Of a stretch of 64,000 nt of DNA, positions 11,201 to 23,544 are shown piece after piece (position 1 is the stretch's first letter; the number at the start of each line of letters is the position of its first letter). The position numbers were made by a program, and so were the translations under genes. A model generated the notes under the pieces. It saw only the letters and a program-made list of their open reading frames with translations, was not told the DNA's origin and made no database searches. This DNA comes from Lithospermum erythrorhizon (Eukaryota; Streptophyta; Magnoliopsida; Boraginales; Boraginaceae): positions 310,001 through 374,000 of the forward strand of contig JADFUC010001461.1 of the NCBI GenBank assembly GCA_019722365.1. The letters run 5' to 3'.

Positions 11201-14200
11201 AAAAAGGGAACTGGACTGTCAATCATTTTCAACTATAAGTGGTCATTCAAGATAATGGTTGGTCCTCATTTTTCTAATTCTTTGATGCAAAGTATGATAT
11301 ATTACAATATTATTTCTGACAGAAGTAAATAAAAGGCAAATTCAGGAGAAGAGATTTCGTTACCTTCTCGTTCCTGAGTCTTCAGTTTCAAACATCATGC
11401 GGAACCGCATTCCGTGAGACATTTGAGTATTGCAAGCAGCTTTATAGTACATGGCCAGAGGAATAACAAATTCTGAAGGACTAGCCCTGAATATGATTCA
11501 GAAAATGAATTTTAAAATCACAGTCAACTACTAAAAGAGAGAACAACACAGAAGTTATAGCTTTAATGAAGGAGATCAGTTTGTTGAACCTTGGGTTATA
11601 GAAGATAGTAAAACGGCTGTTATTAGCTGCAGCATGGGCAGCTGCAGCAAGGACTCCAATGTGCATGCTATCACTCGACAACACGGATGAGGAAAGGTTG
11701 GTAGGTTGCTTATTAGCTCGTCGTATGCCCAAAAGAAGCTGTTGTTTGTCATCTCTGCAACGAATGCCAGAAGTGGAATTTAAGATGTCAGATAGAGGTA
11801 AAAGGGTTCCAATTTATTGTAAAATATTCTCCAAAAACATTCTTATTTACCTTATAAATAAGACCGAATCACCAGCAAAAAGCCTCTTCCCACTGACAAA
11901 GAGGCTCCAACCAGTTGTAAGCAAATGTCTTTTAGGTTGCCCTGTGTCATGAGAGGTAGAATTTGAAATAATGAGTCAGATATTGATCAAGGTGGCCTAA
12001 CATAACACTGAACAGATTGTAGATGAAAATACCACGATATATGTGGCGGAAAGTCCATGCAGTGTCATGCAAATCCCTGGCCATGAGTTCTTGAGCTGGT
12101 GGTTGCATTGAGAAATCCTGAGGGGAAAAGCCACACAACGAGATTATTAAAAGGAGCTATGTAATCAACAATAAGTATCCAGTCCAATGAACTTCTTTAC
12201 AGTACCAAAGGAGGGAAAATTTTCTCAGCTGCACGTCGAGGAACAGAGAAGCCTCCATGAGTGCTTGTGTCACTTGCAGTCAGGGTCTTACAGAAAAACT
12301 CTGGTTGTGGTTTATTTACCCTCATAGACATCTCTGATCTAAGCAACGCCTCCTTATCAAACTGCATACAAATTATTCAGTTCAGAACGGCTAAGAGTGT
12401 TCGCAGCTTGGGCAAATAAAGAGAAAAGTTTGACACTTAACTCGCTAAGCTCTCACTTAGCATTGAACCACTAACCCATTGGCAGCAAAAGATAAAACAA
12501 CAAAAGAGGAAGGTCGAACTTTTCTTTTACTCGAGACTTATATCATTCATTTATGTGTTGCACTGCAGAGGAGCCAGAACATACCGAAGGCATTGGTTGA
12601 AGTGTCATTTGAGCATATACTTCATCTGTTTCTGGATCAGCCTAGATAGTAAGGAGGGAACAGCCGTTTATCAGATTAATGAACATAATCCACATTCAAT
12701 AACATAGAGCAGTAAGAATGTTGATCTCTTCTCACATGTAAAGTGACATTGTGAAGGAGGCATATGAGTTTTGAAGGAAGGTTCGGATAGTTTGGAAGTT
12801 GACCATCCGCATCCTTTTTCATAGACGCTGCAACCTAAACAATAACCATATTAATCAGAACAATACATGGAGTCCGATCCACAGACAGAAATACCATGAT
12901 CATTAAAACCAATCAATCTTGTCAAGAATATTGATTTTGCCTTCATCAGTAAAAGTTCAGAAGCTGAACAAGCTAGACCGATAAAGTTATAATTATTGCG
13001 TTATTCAGCCTTTGTTAATGAAAAATTGTTCCTTTTCCTCATTGGCAAGATCACAATAACTTACACCAAAGTCCTCGACGATTTTAAAAGTGATGAGTCC
13101 ATATCATTATTGTACATTTCTTAAACTCACACTTCCCTTCTTTGTCAAATAAAAGTTTAGTTCTAATATATTATTGTCATTGTTCTCAACTGAAACATTC
13201 TGGTATATTCCTCCATGTATTACACACTGTTTACCAACTAGAAAAGACATGTTTACTAGCTGAATATAATAGTAGCAAATAAAATATCCTTATCTTCCTT
13301 ATTATTATTATTATTATTATTTTAAAACTCACCCACCGCCCCTTACAATGATAAATCGAACCCAAAACCTCTAAGTCACTGGAAGGCCTCCTAACCACTA
13401 GGTTGTTCGATATTCTCATCTTCTTTATTATGTTTCTGAATAGAATCATTGGTAGAAAAATATGTAGCTTCAAAAATTCAAGATCCATATTTCTTTTTCA
13501 AATTAGTAAGTCCTCTTTCCTTGCAATTTTTTTAGTCCAACTATTCCACCTTGTAAACAAGTACATAATAGGTACAAAAGGCAGACAAAAGAAAACATTT
13601 TTAATGGAGTCCAAATCAGTTCACAATCTGAGCAGCAAAACCAACAGTAGTGCATTTAAAGAGATGTACCATCAACATGCACAATAGCTAACAAGAACAA
13701 TAAAATAATTATATCTTTTTTAATAATATATAGACAATAACAAGGTCAATAATTCATTAGAACCACCATGTGAGAGTAAATATGGGTATATGCTAATATG
13801 CACCTTCTAGACATTAAAAGTTATTAGGTGTATCATTATATCAGCTCATGTTAGCACATATCAGCATCAAACAGATTTATCCATTACATATACTCAAAGG
13901 GAAACAAGAAGAGGTTATTTGGTAGATCATTTTGGAAACAGAAATATTAATGAAAAATAATCCAACCTTTTCCCTTTACAAATTAAATCCCCTATAAATT
14001 TATTGACAAAAAATAGTGTTAAGTTGCAGGACTTAGATTGTAGATAAAATTAGTGTTAGTTAATGGATTGAGTAATATGATATCGGCTAGGTACCCGATT
14101 AGACAACCAATCGAAGGCTTGACAAGTTAGACTCGTGTATTACTTTGAACTCGATAATTTGCTCGAATAACCTCTGAACAAGCTCAAATTAAATACGATA

Positions 14201-15784
14201 AGTTTTTAAATAATACTAACCCGTCGCAAAGATTGTCGCGTTCTAAACCCCGTGGTCAAAGGCAACAAATTTTCTGATTTTTGATTGACATCAAAAACTT
14301 TTATTTAAATTAAAATTGTATCAAGTTAATAAGAAGTATGTTAAAATACTACATATTGATAAAAATTCAAATAAATATATAACACATTAAAATTTATTTG
14401 ATTTCAAAATTGAAAAAAAATTAAAACTTTATTAAAATCAATCATATAGCAATCTTTTAGAGAAGAAGGATTACATAATATATGTTCCAAAAATGATACC
14501 CCGTCTCTTATTTATTTGTACTAGTGTTGTGAAACGGAATGGGATTACCCAACAACCGTTTGGTATTTGATTCGAAACCAATTGTATTCGAGTATATTAC
14601 TATACTAGAAATGTCCCCGAATAATTATCAGAAACTCAATAAAATAAATACTCGAGACCAACCTGTTCACTGTGGCCTTGTGGGAAGTAGACGACGTGGG
14701 TCCCAGCAGCAGGCAGGTTCACCAGTGGTCCGGCGCATGCTTGCCATAGCTCTGAATTTATTCTCTTCTTCTCAACTGCACCATTCAACCAATGCAACAA
14801 CCACACGTGTCACCCATTCTTCCATCAATTAATTCCCAATAATATCCATTCAAGAAAAATCCAACAACAAATGCCAAACAAAAATTAAAGAGAACAACTT
14901 CATTTTTGTTTCATGGAATCTCCAAAAAAGGGAAATATCTGGAAATATCAAGAAAGTGTTTGGTATATTTTTCTCTTTCAAAAATAGTAGTGCTCATCAC
15001 CATTTCAAAAAATGACATCTTTTATGGGACATATTATTAAGTTTATCTAAGTCCCATTCTTTTTAATAATCACTTTAATAAAATATTATTATTCCTGAGA
15101 TATAGTTTAATTGATAAAGGAGTGAGATTGGTAAAGGGTGAGAGTGTTAAATCGTCCTTTATTAAGAATGGTAGAAAATGGGTGGCGTACTGCCATTGAG
15201 TGAATGGTGTGGAAAAAGTTGCTATTTTGGACTTTGGATTTTTAAAATCTTCCCGACAAAAACCAAACAAAACGCTTAATCTTCTTCCATTTCAAAAGGT
15301 TCGTGATTTGAGTCGCATGAGTAAATAAGTGATTCGTGGAATTGATGCGAGGACTTGAGAGGAGTAAGTTAGTGTGATGGTTTCGCGTTTTCCCAGCTCA
15401 TCGTTTATTTTCGTTTCTGTCTTTGACCGTTATTTAGTTTTTATTTATATTATCAAAAATTACAATAAGTAATATTATAAAAATATTTTTAAATCTTCGT
15501 TTCGGCGTGAGATTTTCATTATGAAAATATTTTTAAAGTTAAATCAAATAATTTCAATTTTTTTTTTACATTACTATGAATAAAAAATGAACTAATGGTC
15601 AAAACTTATCACGAAAAAATGGGAAAATGAAAACGTCAATTAAAATATGTTTGAAGTTAATATCTTCTACAGGCAGAAATTGAGTAAGATTTAGACCAAC
15701 AAGGTTTGAGTAATGAAGCTGACCTTCAGTTGAATTGGTGGTGGGGGGCACCAGAGCACCACCACAAGAAGGTGGTGTCTTCAT
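8289..15784 (-). CDS. ARF19: Auxin response factor, activator type (ARF7/ARF19-like)
   Basis: Fourteen exons on the minus strand: 15724-15784, 14663-14775, 12736-12834, 12585-12641, 12206-12361, 12033-12117, 11851-11941, 11590-11754, 11364-11486, 11064-11139, 10758-10899, 8864-10665, 8563-8753 and 8289-8424. The lengths sum to 3297 bases, an intact frame of 1098 residues, usual for ARF7/19. Residues about 25-60 carry [18 protein letters not shown]; the B3 DNA-binding domain spans about 115-225 ([37 protein letters not shown]); the ARF ancillary domain about 255-390 ([26 protein letters not shown]). The 600-residue exon is Gln-rich, marking an activator. The PB1 domain (about 988-1075) keeps the VYKSG lysine and the acidic [17 protein letters not shown] face needed for Aux/IAA and ARF oligomerisation. 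Nuclear; binds TGTC-type auxin response elements. ARF7 versus ARF19 cannot be settled by eye. Confidence 0.95.
12835..14662. other. Large ARF intron 2 with AT-rich repeats
   Basis: This 1.8 kb intron lies between the ACAGPL exon and the VAASMKKD exon. It holds an ATT microsatellite (about 13300-13321), a tRNA-derived SINE-like fragment (13326-13410, minus) with A-box-like TAGTGGTTAGGAGG and B-box-like GGGTTCGATT, and a TCGA-rich dispersed repeat near 14090-14190. No additional exon is needed for frame. Confidence 0.65.
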
Positions 15785-15929
15785 CTGGGAAAATAACTCT
15801 GCAACAACTCCTCTTGTTGACTTTCAGCTTGGAAAATCACTTTGAATAACAATTCATCATCAACCCAAATTCCAATTTTGCTCAATGCTTTCTCCAGCTA
15901 GATAAAAATCCAATCTTTGTGAAAAAATA

Positions 15930-16385
15930 TTAAAATATGTTGATAAAATGAGATTTTCCAGCTTCACTAGACTTTATGAACTAGAAAACACCCAAAAAAA
16001 ATCAAAATCTAGCAAAAAAAAACTTAAATCTTTATGAAATATGATGAACTAAAAAAAATCCCAAAGAAACAAAATCTAGCAAGAGAAAAATTACTATAAT
16101 ATTTATGAAATATGCTGATAAAAAATGATTTTTCCAGCTTCCCTCAGCTCTTTGAAGTAGAAAACACCCAAAGGATCAAAATCTAGCAAGAAAAAAGTAA
16201 TAATCTAAGTGAAATATGCTGATAAAAAAGTTGATCTTTTTAGCTTCCCTCAGCTCTATGAACTAGAAAAAAACCACAAATAAACAATCTAGCAACAACA
16301 ACGAAAAAATCAAAAACTTGATCTTTTACAGCTTCCCCCAGCTCTATGAACTAGAAAACAACCAAAAAAACAAAATATTTGGTGC
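15930..16385 (-). repeat. Five degenerate ~100 bp tandem repeats in ARF leader
   Basis: Units begin near 15932, 16036, 16107, 16211 and 16319, spaced 104, 71, 104 and 108 bases; the second is shortened. The shared core on the plus strand is CAGCTTCCCTCAGCTCT followed by TGAACTAGAAAACA and CAAAATCTAGCAA. They lie 146-600 bases upstream of the ARF start codon and are probably transcribed as 5' UTR. Confidence 0.8.
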
Positions 16386-16719
16386 AATGATCAATAATAA
16401 AGCAAAATATGAAAAGGGTTTGAACTTTAGCTAGTTCTGAGTAAAAATCATTAAGTGGCGGCGGAGAGATTCCGGCAAAAGGGTTGCCGGAAAATAATGT
16501 CAGCTAGGTAAAGGGTGGGGACAAGGGAAGCTTTGGAAAAGGGGGGGAATGTTGAGAATTGAAGAGACCAAATGCTGTAATTTGGTTTTGGTTGCCCCCT
16601 CTTCTACACTACATTTCCCAGACACATAACTAAAACCACACTCAAACAGTAAGATTAATCAAGAAACTCAAATAGAGGAGGCTAAAATAGTAAGTTCATG
16701 CATTTTGGTGACACTATAG

Positions 16720-17260
16720 CACCAATGATCAGAAACAGTTCTTTCTCTCTCTCTCTCAATTTCTCTCTCTCTAGATTTGTGAATTGTAATGTTTATGTGT
16801 TATTCTTGAGCTTCAAGAAAATGAAAGCTTTTTCAGTTGTTTTTTCACCTTCCAAAACTATTATATTCAATACTGATAGTTTCTTTTTGCATATTTAATT
16901 ATAAAATAATTTCGAATTATGAATCTATGAATCATTAAGAAATATTTCAACTAGATTATTCAACTAACTCTAATCAATACTATAGTTTGTTTCCTTTCTC
17001 TCTAGTCTCAAGTTTTATCGTTATTTGAAGGTTTTATAGTTATTAATTATACTCTATGTAATGTTATAATTTAATCAATAATTATATGTCAAATTATATC
17101 ATTTATTTTAATATTTCTCTTTCTAATGAATACTGTAGTTTATTTCCTTTCTCTGTTATCAAAGTTTTCACTTTGTTTGAGTTGTTTATCTCTCTACTCA
17201 ATTATTCTTTACTGTCTGTGTTCATACCCTTCTCTTTTTGCTTGCTTTCTCTGTCTACTC
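16720..17260 (+). repeat. Dispersed repeat, copy inverted at 57.56-57.97 kb
   Basis: Shares long similar runs, in inverse orientation, with 57560-57970: for example GTAGTTTATTTCCTTTCTCT, then a run around TTTTCACTTTGTTTGAGTTG, and the CT-rich segment with TTTGTGAATTGTAATGTTTA. Inside this copy part of the unit is itself repeated (near 16975 and 17128). Confidence 0.75.
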
Positions 17261-18561
17261 AAGCACATGGACAGAGCCTTGACGCTGACATGTTTGGCTT
17301 CACAAAGTTGACCACTGGGGAATTCAAGGCTTTCATTTTCCATTGCAAATTATTTGTGGTTAGGATTTAATCAAATCCTTGTACGCTCGATTTGAATAAT
17401 TCGACTAGAAAATTTAAAAGCTCGATTCAATGTAAAATTCGAAAAATAAAATTTAACTTGACTTGATAATTATCAAACGAAGCTCAAATCAAAGAGAATG
17501 CAATCTTATTCGATTAATTTAAAGGTTTAGTTGTGTTATTAATTGAAGGTATTCGGATTTTAAACAAAAAATTGAGGATGTTCGGCCATAAAGGTAATTT
17601 AATTTACAAAAAGTAAACTTGAATTTCTATGAGGATTGCCACTATATACAAAGTTGAGCTTACATTATTAAAGGAAACCTTATTCAGCCCAATTAGTATT
17701 AGACTATTAGTTGTGTTCTCATTATATGAGGATTCTTAAGAAAGATCTCACAACTACAAAAGGCTGAAAGCAAAAGGACTAAAATAGCATACACTTTTTT
17801 AGTGGGAAATTGGGAATCGGTCACATGAAGACAAGAATTGGGATACACATACGTTGATACGCTCAACGAAGGGGCGGGCGTGATTAGTCATCAGCCGTGT
17901 GGGAGTTTATCCAGAGATGTCTTAGGGCAGATTTTGTAGCCACCCCGTGGCGCCAATGTAGCGAGGTAACCCCAGTAACAGAGCCTGGCCGCAGATTCAT
18001 CGACAATTACTAGCACTCTGAGGATCAAAGGCCTTCAGCAAATCTTGGGCCTTGCATGAAATCGACAGATATCGGCTGAAATGTACCTCGTGGACAAAAA
18101 AAAAAATTGTGTGATACATGAATCAAACATCTATGGACTTTGGTACACTTAATTCCTTTACACCCTTCCCATATGTTTAACATCTGCTACGGATCATTTA
18201 TCTATTATTATGTCTCATTCATTCTATATTTTGTATTTTAATTAAATTTACTTTATTTTAATGAATATTATGAAATATTTATGATGTATTTATAAATTAT
18301 ATCGAATGATTTAAAGGAGCCGTGCCTTATTTTCAGCAAAGTTCCCGGCAGGTTTAACGGACTTGGTTACATTTAATAATTTGGCGTCATTACCAAATAC
18401 CAATTGAAAGGCAATACGTGCCAGAGTAGAGTATCATAATATGGAGAAGGAGAACCCTAAGTTCCAGGGCATCTATTTAAACATTTTCTAGTTCGATGTT
18501 TTAATACTCAATCCATTGAAGCAAAAAATTAATTATTCAATTTATTTTGAATTTAGTAAGC

Positions 18562-18715
18562 TACTCCCTCCAAGTTTTTTTAAATATCATATTAAACATT
18601 GCACATAGATTAAGAAACATAAAAAGTAATCAAAAAGTAGACTTAAAATGTAGAATGACAATCAATTGAAATAATATCATTGGTTGGTTGTTAATTTAAA
18701 GAGAAATAAAGAGAA
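18562..18715. repeat. Stowaway-like MITE fragment
   Basis: It begins TACTCCCTCC, the TA plus Stowaway terminal consensus, and continues into a family-specific interior (TAGAATGACAATCAATTG, ATATCATTGGTTGG). The same interior recurs near 27300, 31150, 34420 and 39530. The right terminus is not clear. Confidence 0.6.
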
Positions 18716-18949
18716 AAATTAATCAAAAAGGGGTACGTTTAGCTAGACAAGCGCTCTTAAAGGGACTACCAAACCTCCTTTTGTCATGTGATTGGTATGC
18801 CATTCTTACCGGCGTGGGCCTCTCAGCTCAAGGGACTCTCCAAAGTGCGTTTTAGCTAGACAAGTAGCCCGAAGTAGGCGATAATATATAGTTACATTGA
18901 TAAAACATATTTTTAAACTTTATCATCCCACAAATAATAATGATACATT

Positions 18950-19560
18950 CTAGCGCGGTGATCATTGTCTCGCGGTAGCATCGACATTGGCGATCACGCC
19001 TCGTCTACGCACTGCGCTGGAGAGCCTGCAGGTCGGTACGATATCTCGAACTTCTTACGAGTTTGTGGGTTCCTTTGTTGAGAGATATGCAGAAGCCCCA
19101 AGCGTTAGGTTGGCTCGGGGTCTACGGCGTGATGACTCACTTGAGGTCCTTTAGGCGATGCCCGTCCAGGCTGTCATGAGTCCCTCACTGCCGGCGTTCC
19201 CCCACACTGCTGCGAGGTTCGTCCTACTTTGCTCAACCCAGACCTCACAAAAGGAAAAGGGTCCAAAAGAACCGCCCGCTTAGACCGAAGGAGAACATTG
19301 ATACTCTTCCTTTAGATGCGTGTGGCCGCCTTTCGTAAACATGCTTCGATAGCGCAGTACCTCGTAAGATCAAGCTTATAAGTCCATTACTTGAATTGGG
19401 ATGTTTTCGCTCGAGTGCTCCAAAGGAAGAGATTTCATCGTCCCGAGGCTTCTGCTCCTAAAGTCAAGAAGACCCCCGAGTCTCTTTGGTTCGAGACTAC
19501 TCCCCACTACGGAGCTCTCATTGAAGCCTTGGTGACCTTCTCCTAGGCCCGGGATCCCGT
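18950..19560 (+). pseudogene. GC-rich decayed coding-like block, origin unknown
   Basis: About 600 bases with base composition well above the flanks and codon-like texture, but stops in every frame. Short frames read for example LNWDVFARVLQRKRFHRP and KKTPESLWFETTPHYG. I did not recognise the family. A transposon protein relic or transferred organelle DNA are both possible. Confidence 0.35.
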
Positions 19561-19969
19561 CACCATTTGTTTAGATGAAGTCTTAAATCTTTGAAATTCA
19601 TGAACTATGTAAGAACTATTACAAAACTAATGTTGGTCGGTCGTTAATATTTTGATGATATTATAACAATTAGTCCCGTATTTAGATGGACAATATTTTG
19701 GCCACTAATTAATGAATAAAATAACTAGTTCATTAATAAAATCCTCAATTTAAATTTTATTTTATTATTAGTTGCATTCTCTAGAATCTTGATCATATTC
19801 CAATAAATATTATGATGAAGAAAGAACTACGTCAAATTCTACTAACTGTCCGAAATAGATACGGAGTATAACTAGTCAAGTAGTCATTATTACATTTACC
19901 AGTATCACACAAAAGCATGTCTATCGGAGTTAAAAATTATAATAGGAGGCGGGAAAAAATTAAAAATTA

Positions 19970-20250
19970 ATAAAATAATGATTTTTCAGCTTCCCTAAAA
20001 TAATTTTAACCCTAAAAAATTTACACACACTCCAAATTTATACCGCTCTCTATATTATTTATCTCTTCTTTTTTATTATTAAAAATCTTGAAATACTTAA
20101 TTTTTATATTTTGCATAAATAATAGAAAAACTGTTAAAGTACATACATAAAAAACTAATTCCTAAAATAAGAAAAGTGATGATTTTAAATACATTTAAAA
20201 ATATCAGAGCTAATGTACTAAACTCTTCCTAACTAATTTGAAGGAAAGGA
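19970..20250 (+). repeat. Dispersed AT-rich repeat, second copy at 30060-30330
   Basis: Shares ordered blocks with 30060-30330, including AAAATCTTGAAATAC, TTTATATTTTG, AAAAACTGTTAAA and ACATACATAAAAA, in the same orientation. A weaker relative lies at 39960-40070. Likely an old MITE. Confidence 0.65.
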
Positions 20251-20918
20251 GTTTTAAGTCACATACTAAGATTTTAGGTGAGTTATTTTGCTGAACTACT
20301 TTCGTTTATCACACTTCAATGTATCTATCTGTTTGATAAGAAAACTACCATTTGTTTATTTAATTATTACTCCCTCGAACTCAATTAAACTAGAAGTTTT
20401 TGAAACAAAAAAACCAATCAACTTATTTAGATAATATAAAAAATATACACATGTGCATCAACTTTTTAAAAAATTTCTTAAAATTCACTCCAAATCACTA
20501 CTTTTATTATTTTTAGAATCTAAATCACTACTTTTATTATTTTTAAAATTTGATTTTTTATGTATATTCTTTAACAACTTCCTTATTATTCACTTCACTA
20601 TTGAAACTATATCCAAAACATTTTTTATTTTTGTCATTCCAAAACTATATTCAAAAACGAAAGTTTAAACCACGGTCTTCACATATGTTTCCACTAATTA
20701 AGTCGTAGGTGCACAACACTGACATTACATGTTCTACCTTCAAACGAAAACAAGATGTCTTACACTTGGATACGTTCACAATTAGCATACATACTACGCC
20801 TTCTACAGAAGAATAATCGCAGCCTCTTGAAAAGATGAAAATCGATGAGAGAAGACTGGTCTGTACCACCTAAATTGTTCGGATTAAGAACAGCATTACC
20901 ATTGCAAACCCCTAAGGA

Positions 20919-23520
20919 TTACGCCTTCCTCCTCTTCGGTTCACTGGAAAGTTCAGCAAGAGAAGCGTCACCATTAGCATCGGAGAGTTTCCGATCATGG
21001 AATTCTGTATCTTCGTCAGGACCAACCCAGGCTATGGGATTGACTTCAGAAACATTAAGTGTTAGTTAGTACATATTTTCAACTTGCTTCTCAAAGCTTA
21101 GCATGGCAATAAACTTAGAACACAGTAAGATAATAGGACAAGGTCGCTCACATATTTACAGAAGTCTTTTCTAATACTCCATCCTTCCCGTGAAGATTGT
21201 CTACTTTCACTCAAGTTAATTTAATTTGTTATGCTAGTACCTATATAAGTAATTTAAAGAAGATAGCTAAATTGCGTCATCCACCGCACATGCGAAGGTT
21301 TGTGGATGAAGACCCTGCTGCTCCATTGTTGAGCAGATAAAGAGATGCCATTTTTCGATAGTGCCAAAAGGTATAAAAATGTTTTTATAGTCGTGCTATA
21401 CTTTAAGATTTATGCAGTTATGAACTGTCCGGGGACTATAAAGCATCTCCCCATTTTTTTCATTGTCCTAGCAATAAAGATCCTCTATGACTTAGAAGCA
21501 CCCATCATTATAGATGATTGAATTAGATAAGCTTCACCATGCTACTCTTCAGTCTAACAATATGATATCTTTAGTGGAAGACATAAGGGACGACCTTATG
21601 GAGAACGTTATAAATAAGGTTAAATTGTAAAGCGCTGGGTTACTAAATGGTAAACAACCCAAAATAGAAAATTATTCATTCAATAAAATCGGAGGGAGTA
21701 ATAAGACATTAAAACAGTTAATCCCCAGGGCATCAAAGTCATGTTTGGAAATGCAAAACTAAAAAGAAAAATAATTACAATAGCCCTATCTCGGCAATTG
21801 CCCCCAACGCTTCATTAACCACATATAATGGTATTCACATATATTCCAAAACCCACAACACCCACCCACCATCTTGGGTAGGAAGACCAAGGAATGAATA
21901 AAGAGGTTTGAAATTGTGCAAGGGAAGGATGCATGTGATAAGTAGGCAGATCCAGATATGAGGGAATCGATTACGGCACCGGGGGATGGGGAGCTCTAGG
22001 GGGATGTCGGGGAGAGTTATGATGGTGGGATGGTGGAGTGAGGATTGCCAACTAGGGAAGAGGGGGTTTGTGGTTTTGGTTAAGATACAGGTTGGTCAAG
22101 AAGTGCTTTTAGGGTTTGAGTTGTGTGCTAATCCACATGCTATAGGGCAGATCTTGGGGAAAGGGGACTGGAGGAGGCCCATACTGAGTAAGTTGGCTGC
22201 GAAAAGGAAACGGGGTCACAGGGTTTGGCGGTTTGCCTTTCTCCTTTAAAATTTTAATCTTCTATAAAATCTTTTGAGTAATTAGTAGCTTGTTACATGT
22301 TTAGGAGGGGGTTAAAATCATTAGATTAATTAGTAGCTTGTAACATGTTTAGGTCGGAGTCAGATTATCACGAATGAGTAATGACAGAGAAAAACTTAAT
22401 TTGCATAACATCGTTGCTCCTTACCTTCAGAAGGTTCAGCGAATCCTGATGCACCAGAACCATTTCCATCATGAAGCAGAGCCGGGCGAGCTGGACGTTT
22501 CCTTACATAGTTCTCCTGCAAAGGTCTTGGGATCTGAAATGAAAATTGTGACAGCCTAACACCTTCCTCCACGTATCGTGGATTCTCACTCAAGTATCTG
22601 ATAAGGGTAGAAATGTTAAAAATATAGGTGAGAATTCAATGCTATCAGAAAATAGAAAAGAAGGTTGAAATAATTAGCCACGATAAGTACTTTTCGACTT
22701 CAACCATGGAACGGAATCTCTTGCCTGATGGTGCTTGATAATATCTGGGGATGGCAGCCAACAAAATAATGACAAAGAGAATTCTTAATGTTTTTCAAAT
22801 AAGTTGAACATATAATAGACAGAGAGACTTCAAAGTTCAAGGAAAATGATGAGATAACCATATGCAATAATGGACATACACGTCTGCAAATTTGGTGCCT
22901 CCTTCGGCTCTGATTCTTAGAAGACGTTGCCATCCAGGAGGAGGTAGTGCAATGTTGGGTTTATCTATTGCCCAGAGCCTGCTACCATCTTGCGAAATGT
23001 CAGTTGGATCATCACATGATATCTCAGGACGCCACTCTCGTGCTGTTTCACAGTAGAAAGGATTTTCTAAAATGTGCTCCCTTATTTGCTCATACTTCTC
23101 TTTAGTTGGAATAAGCCTCCACTTGAAACAATTAGCACACTGAATTGTGAAAGCCCCAACAGCTGGCAAAATCCGATCGGGAAACCGAGTGGAAAACCTT
23201 GGGGGTAGTAAAGTCTGCTCTGGATCTGGGACAGGGACGATTTCACCACCACAAGCAGGACCATCATAAAGCACTATTTGATTGTTAGCATTTTCATGAT
23301 GTTGATCATCTTGTTGAGGGCTTTGATCTCTTTCCACTTCTGAAGATTCCACATCTATTGGATTTTTATTAGCATTCTCAGGGTCATTAGAGACGGTAGA
23401 ACTAATATTGATGTTTGTTGGTTCTTCTGTTATGCCATTTGTTTTATCTGCCTCGGATGATCCAATATTATCATTTTTGTCATCCTTTTCCTTGATAGTT
23501 ATTGGAGGGTTCGGCTCCAT
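20919..23520 (-). CDS. CW zinc finger + methyl-CpG-binding-domain protein (MBD2/MBD4-like)
   Basis: Four coding exons on the minus strand: 22880-23520, 22691-22744, 22425-22597 and 20919-21043; 993 bases, 330 residues, frame intact. An acidic, disordered N-terminus (1-120) is followed by a CW-type zinc finger with Cys128, Cys131, Cys157 and Cys169 and the tryptophan of CFKWR. The MBD follows at about 187-255 (PPGWQRLLRIRAEGGTKFADVYY, then APSGKRFRSMVEVEKYL). The tail ends in the basic EPKRRKA, a possible nuclear signal. CW modules read the methylation state of histone H3 Lys4 in other families; plant MBDs of this subclass (MBD1-4, 12) generally lack strong methyl-CpG binding, so the DNA target is uncertain. 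Exon 4 is separated by a 1.4 kb repeat-bearing intron, yet its VNPIAW and EDTEFHDRKL match the family's C-terminus. Confidence 0.93.
21044..22424. other. MBD gene intron 3 with MITE and anonymous GC-rich patch
   Basis: The 1.38 kb intron holds a candidate Stowaway element (21175-21700) and a GC-richer patch at about 21960-22250 with an 87-codon open frame that I do not recognise. A 25-base segment with AATTAGTAGCTTGT and ACATGTTTAGG is repeated directly near 22280 and 22329. Confidence 0.6.
21175..21700. mobile_element. Candidate Stowaway-type MITE (or two nested)
   Basis: Left end TACTCCATCCTTCCCGTGA and right end CGGAGGGAGTA, an inverted pair with TA at both outer edges. At 526 bases it is long for Stowaway, so an internal insertion is likely. 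Confidence 0.5.
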
Positions 23521-23544
23521 TTTAGTTGTTTGTGATCACCTAAC

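Larger units (their letters stand above)
15785..17350 (-). promoter_or_regulatory. ARF leader and promoter region
   Basis: The region upstream of the ARF start codon holds five degenerate tandem copies (15930-16385), GA-rich tracts on the sense strand (16743-16775), and a 0.5 kb block that recurs inverted at 57.56-57.97 kb. The transcription start is not visible with certainty; the leaders of this ARF clade are often long. Confidence 0.5.
17351..20918. other. Intergenic region, ARF 5' side to MBD 3' side
   Basis: A 3.5 kb spacer. It includes a TCGA-rich repeat (17360-17520), a GC-richer anonymous patch at about 17800-18110, one Stowaway-like end at 18562, a GC-rich decayed block at 18950-19560, and a dispersed AT-rich repeat at 19970-20250. 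The reading frames are broken by stops and none was recognised as a gene. Confidence 0.55.

Noticed and set aside
20845..21069. 74-codon plus-strand ORF opposite the last MBD exon
   Set aside because: It is the antisense shadow of the exon that encodes the conserved MBD C-terminus.
21986..22249. 87-codon ORF in MBD intron 3
   Set aside because: No recognisable motif, no splice-linked partner; it lies in an intron on the opposite strand. Kept only as a GC-rich patch.
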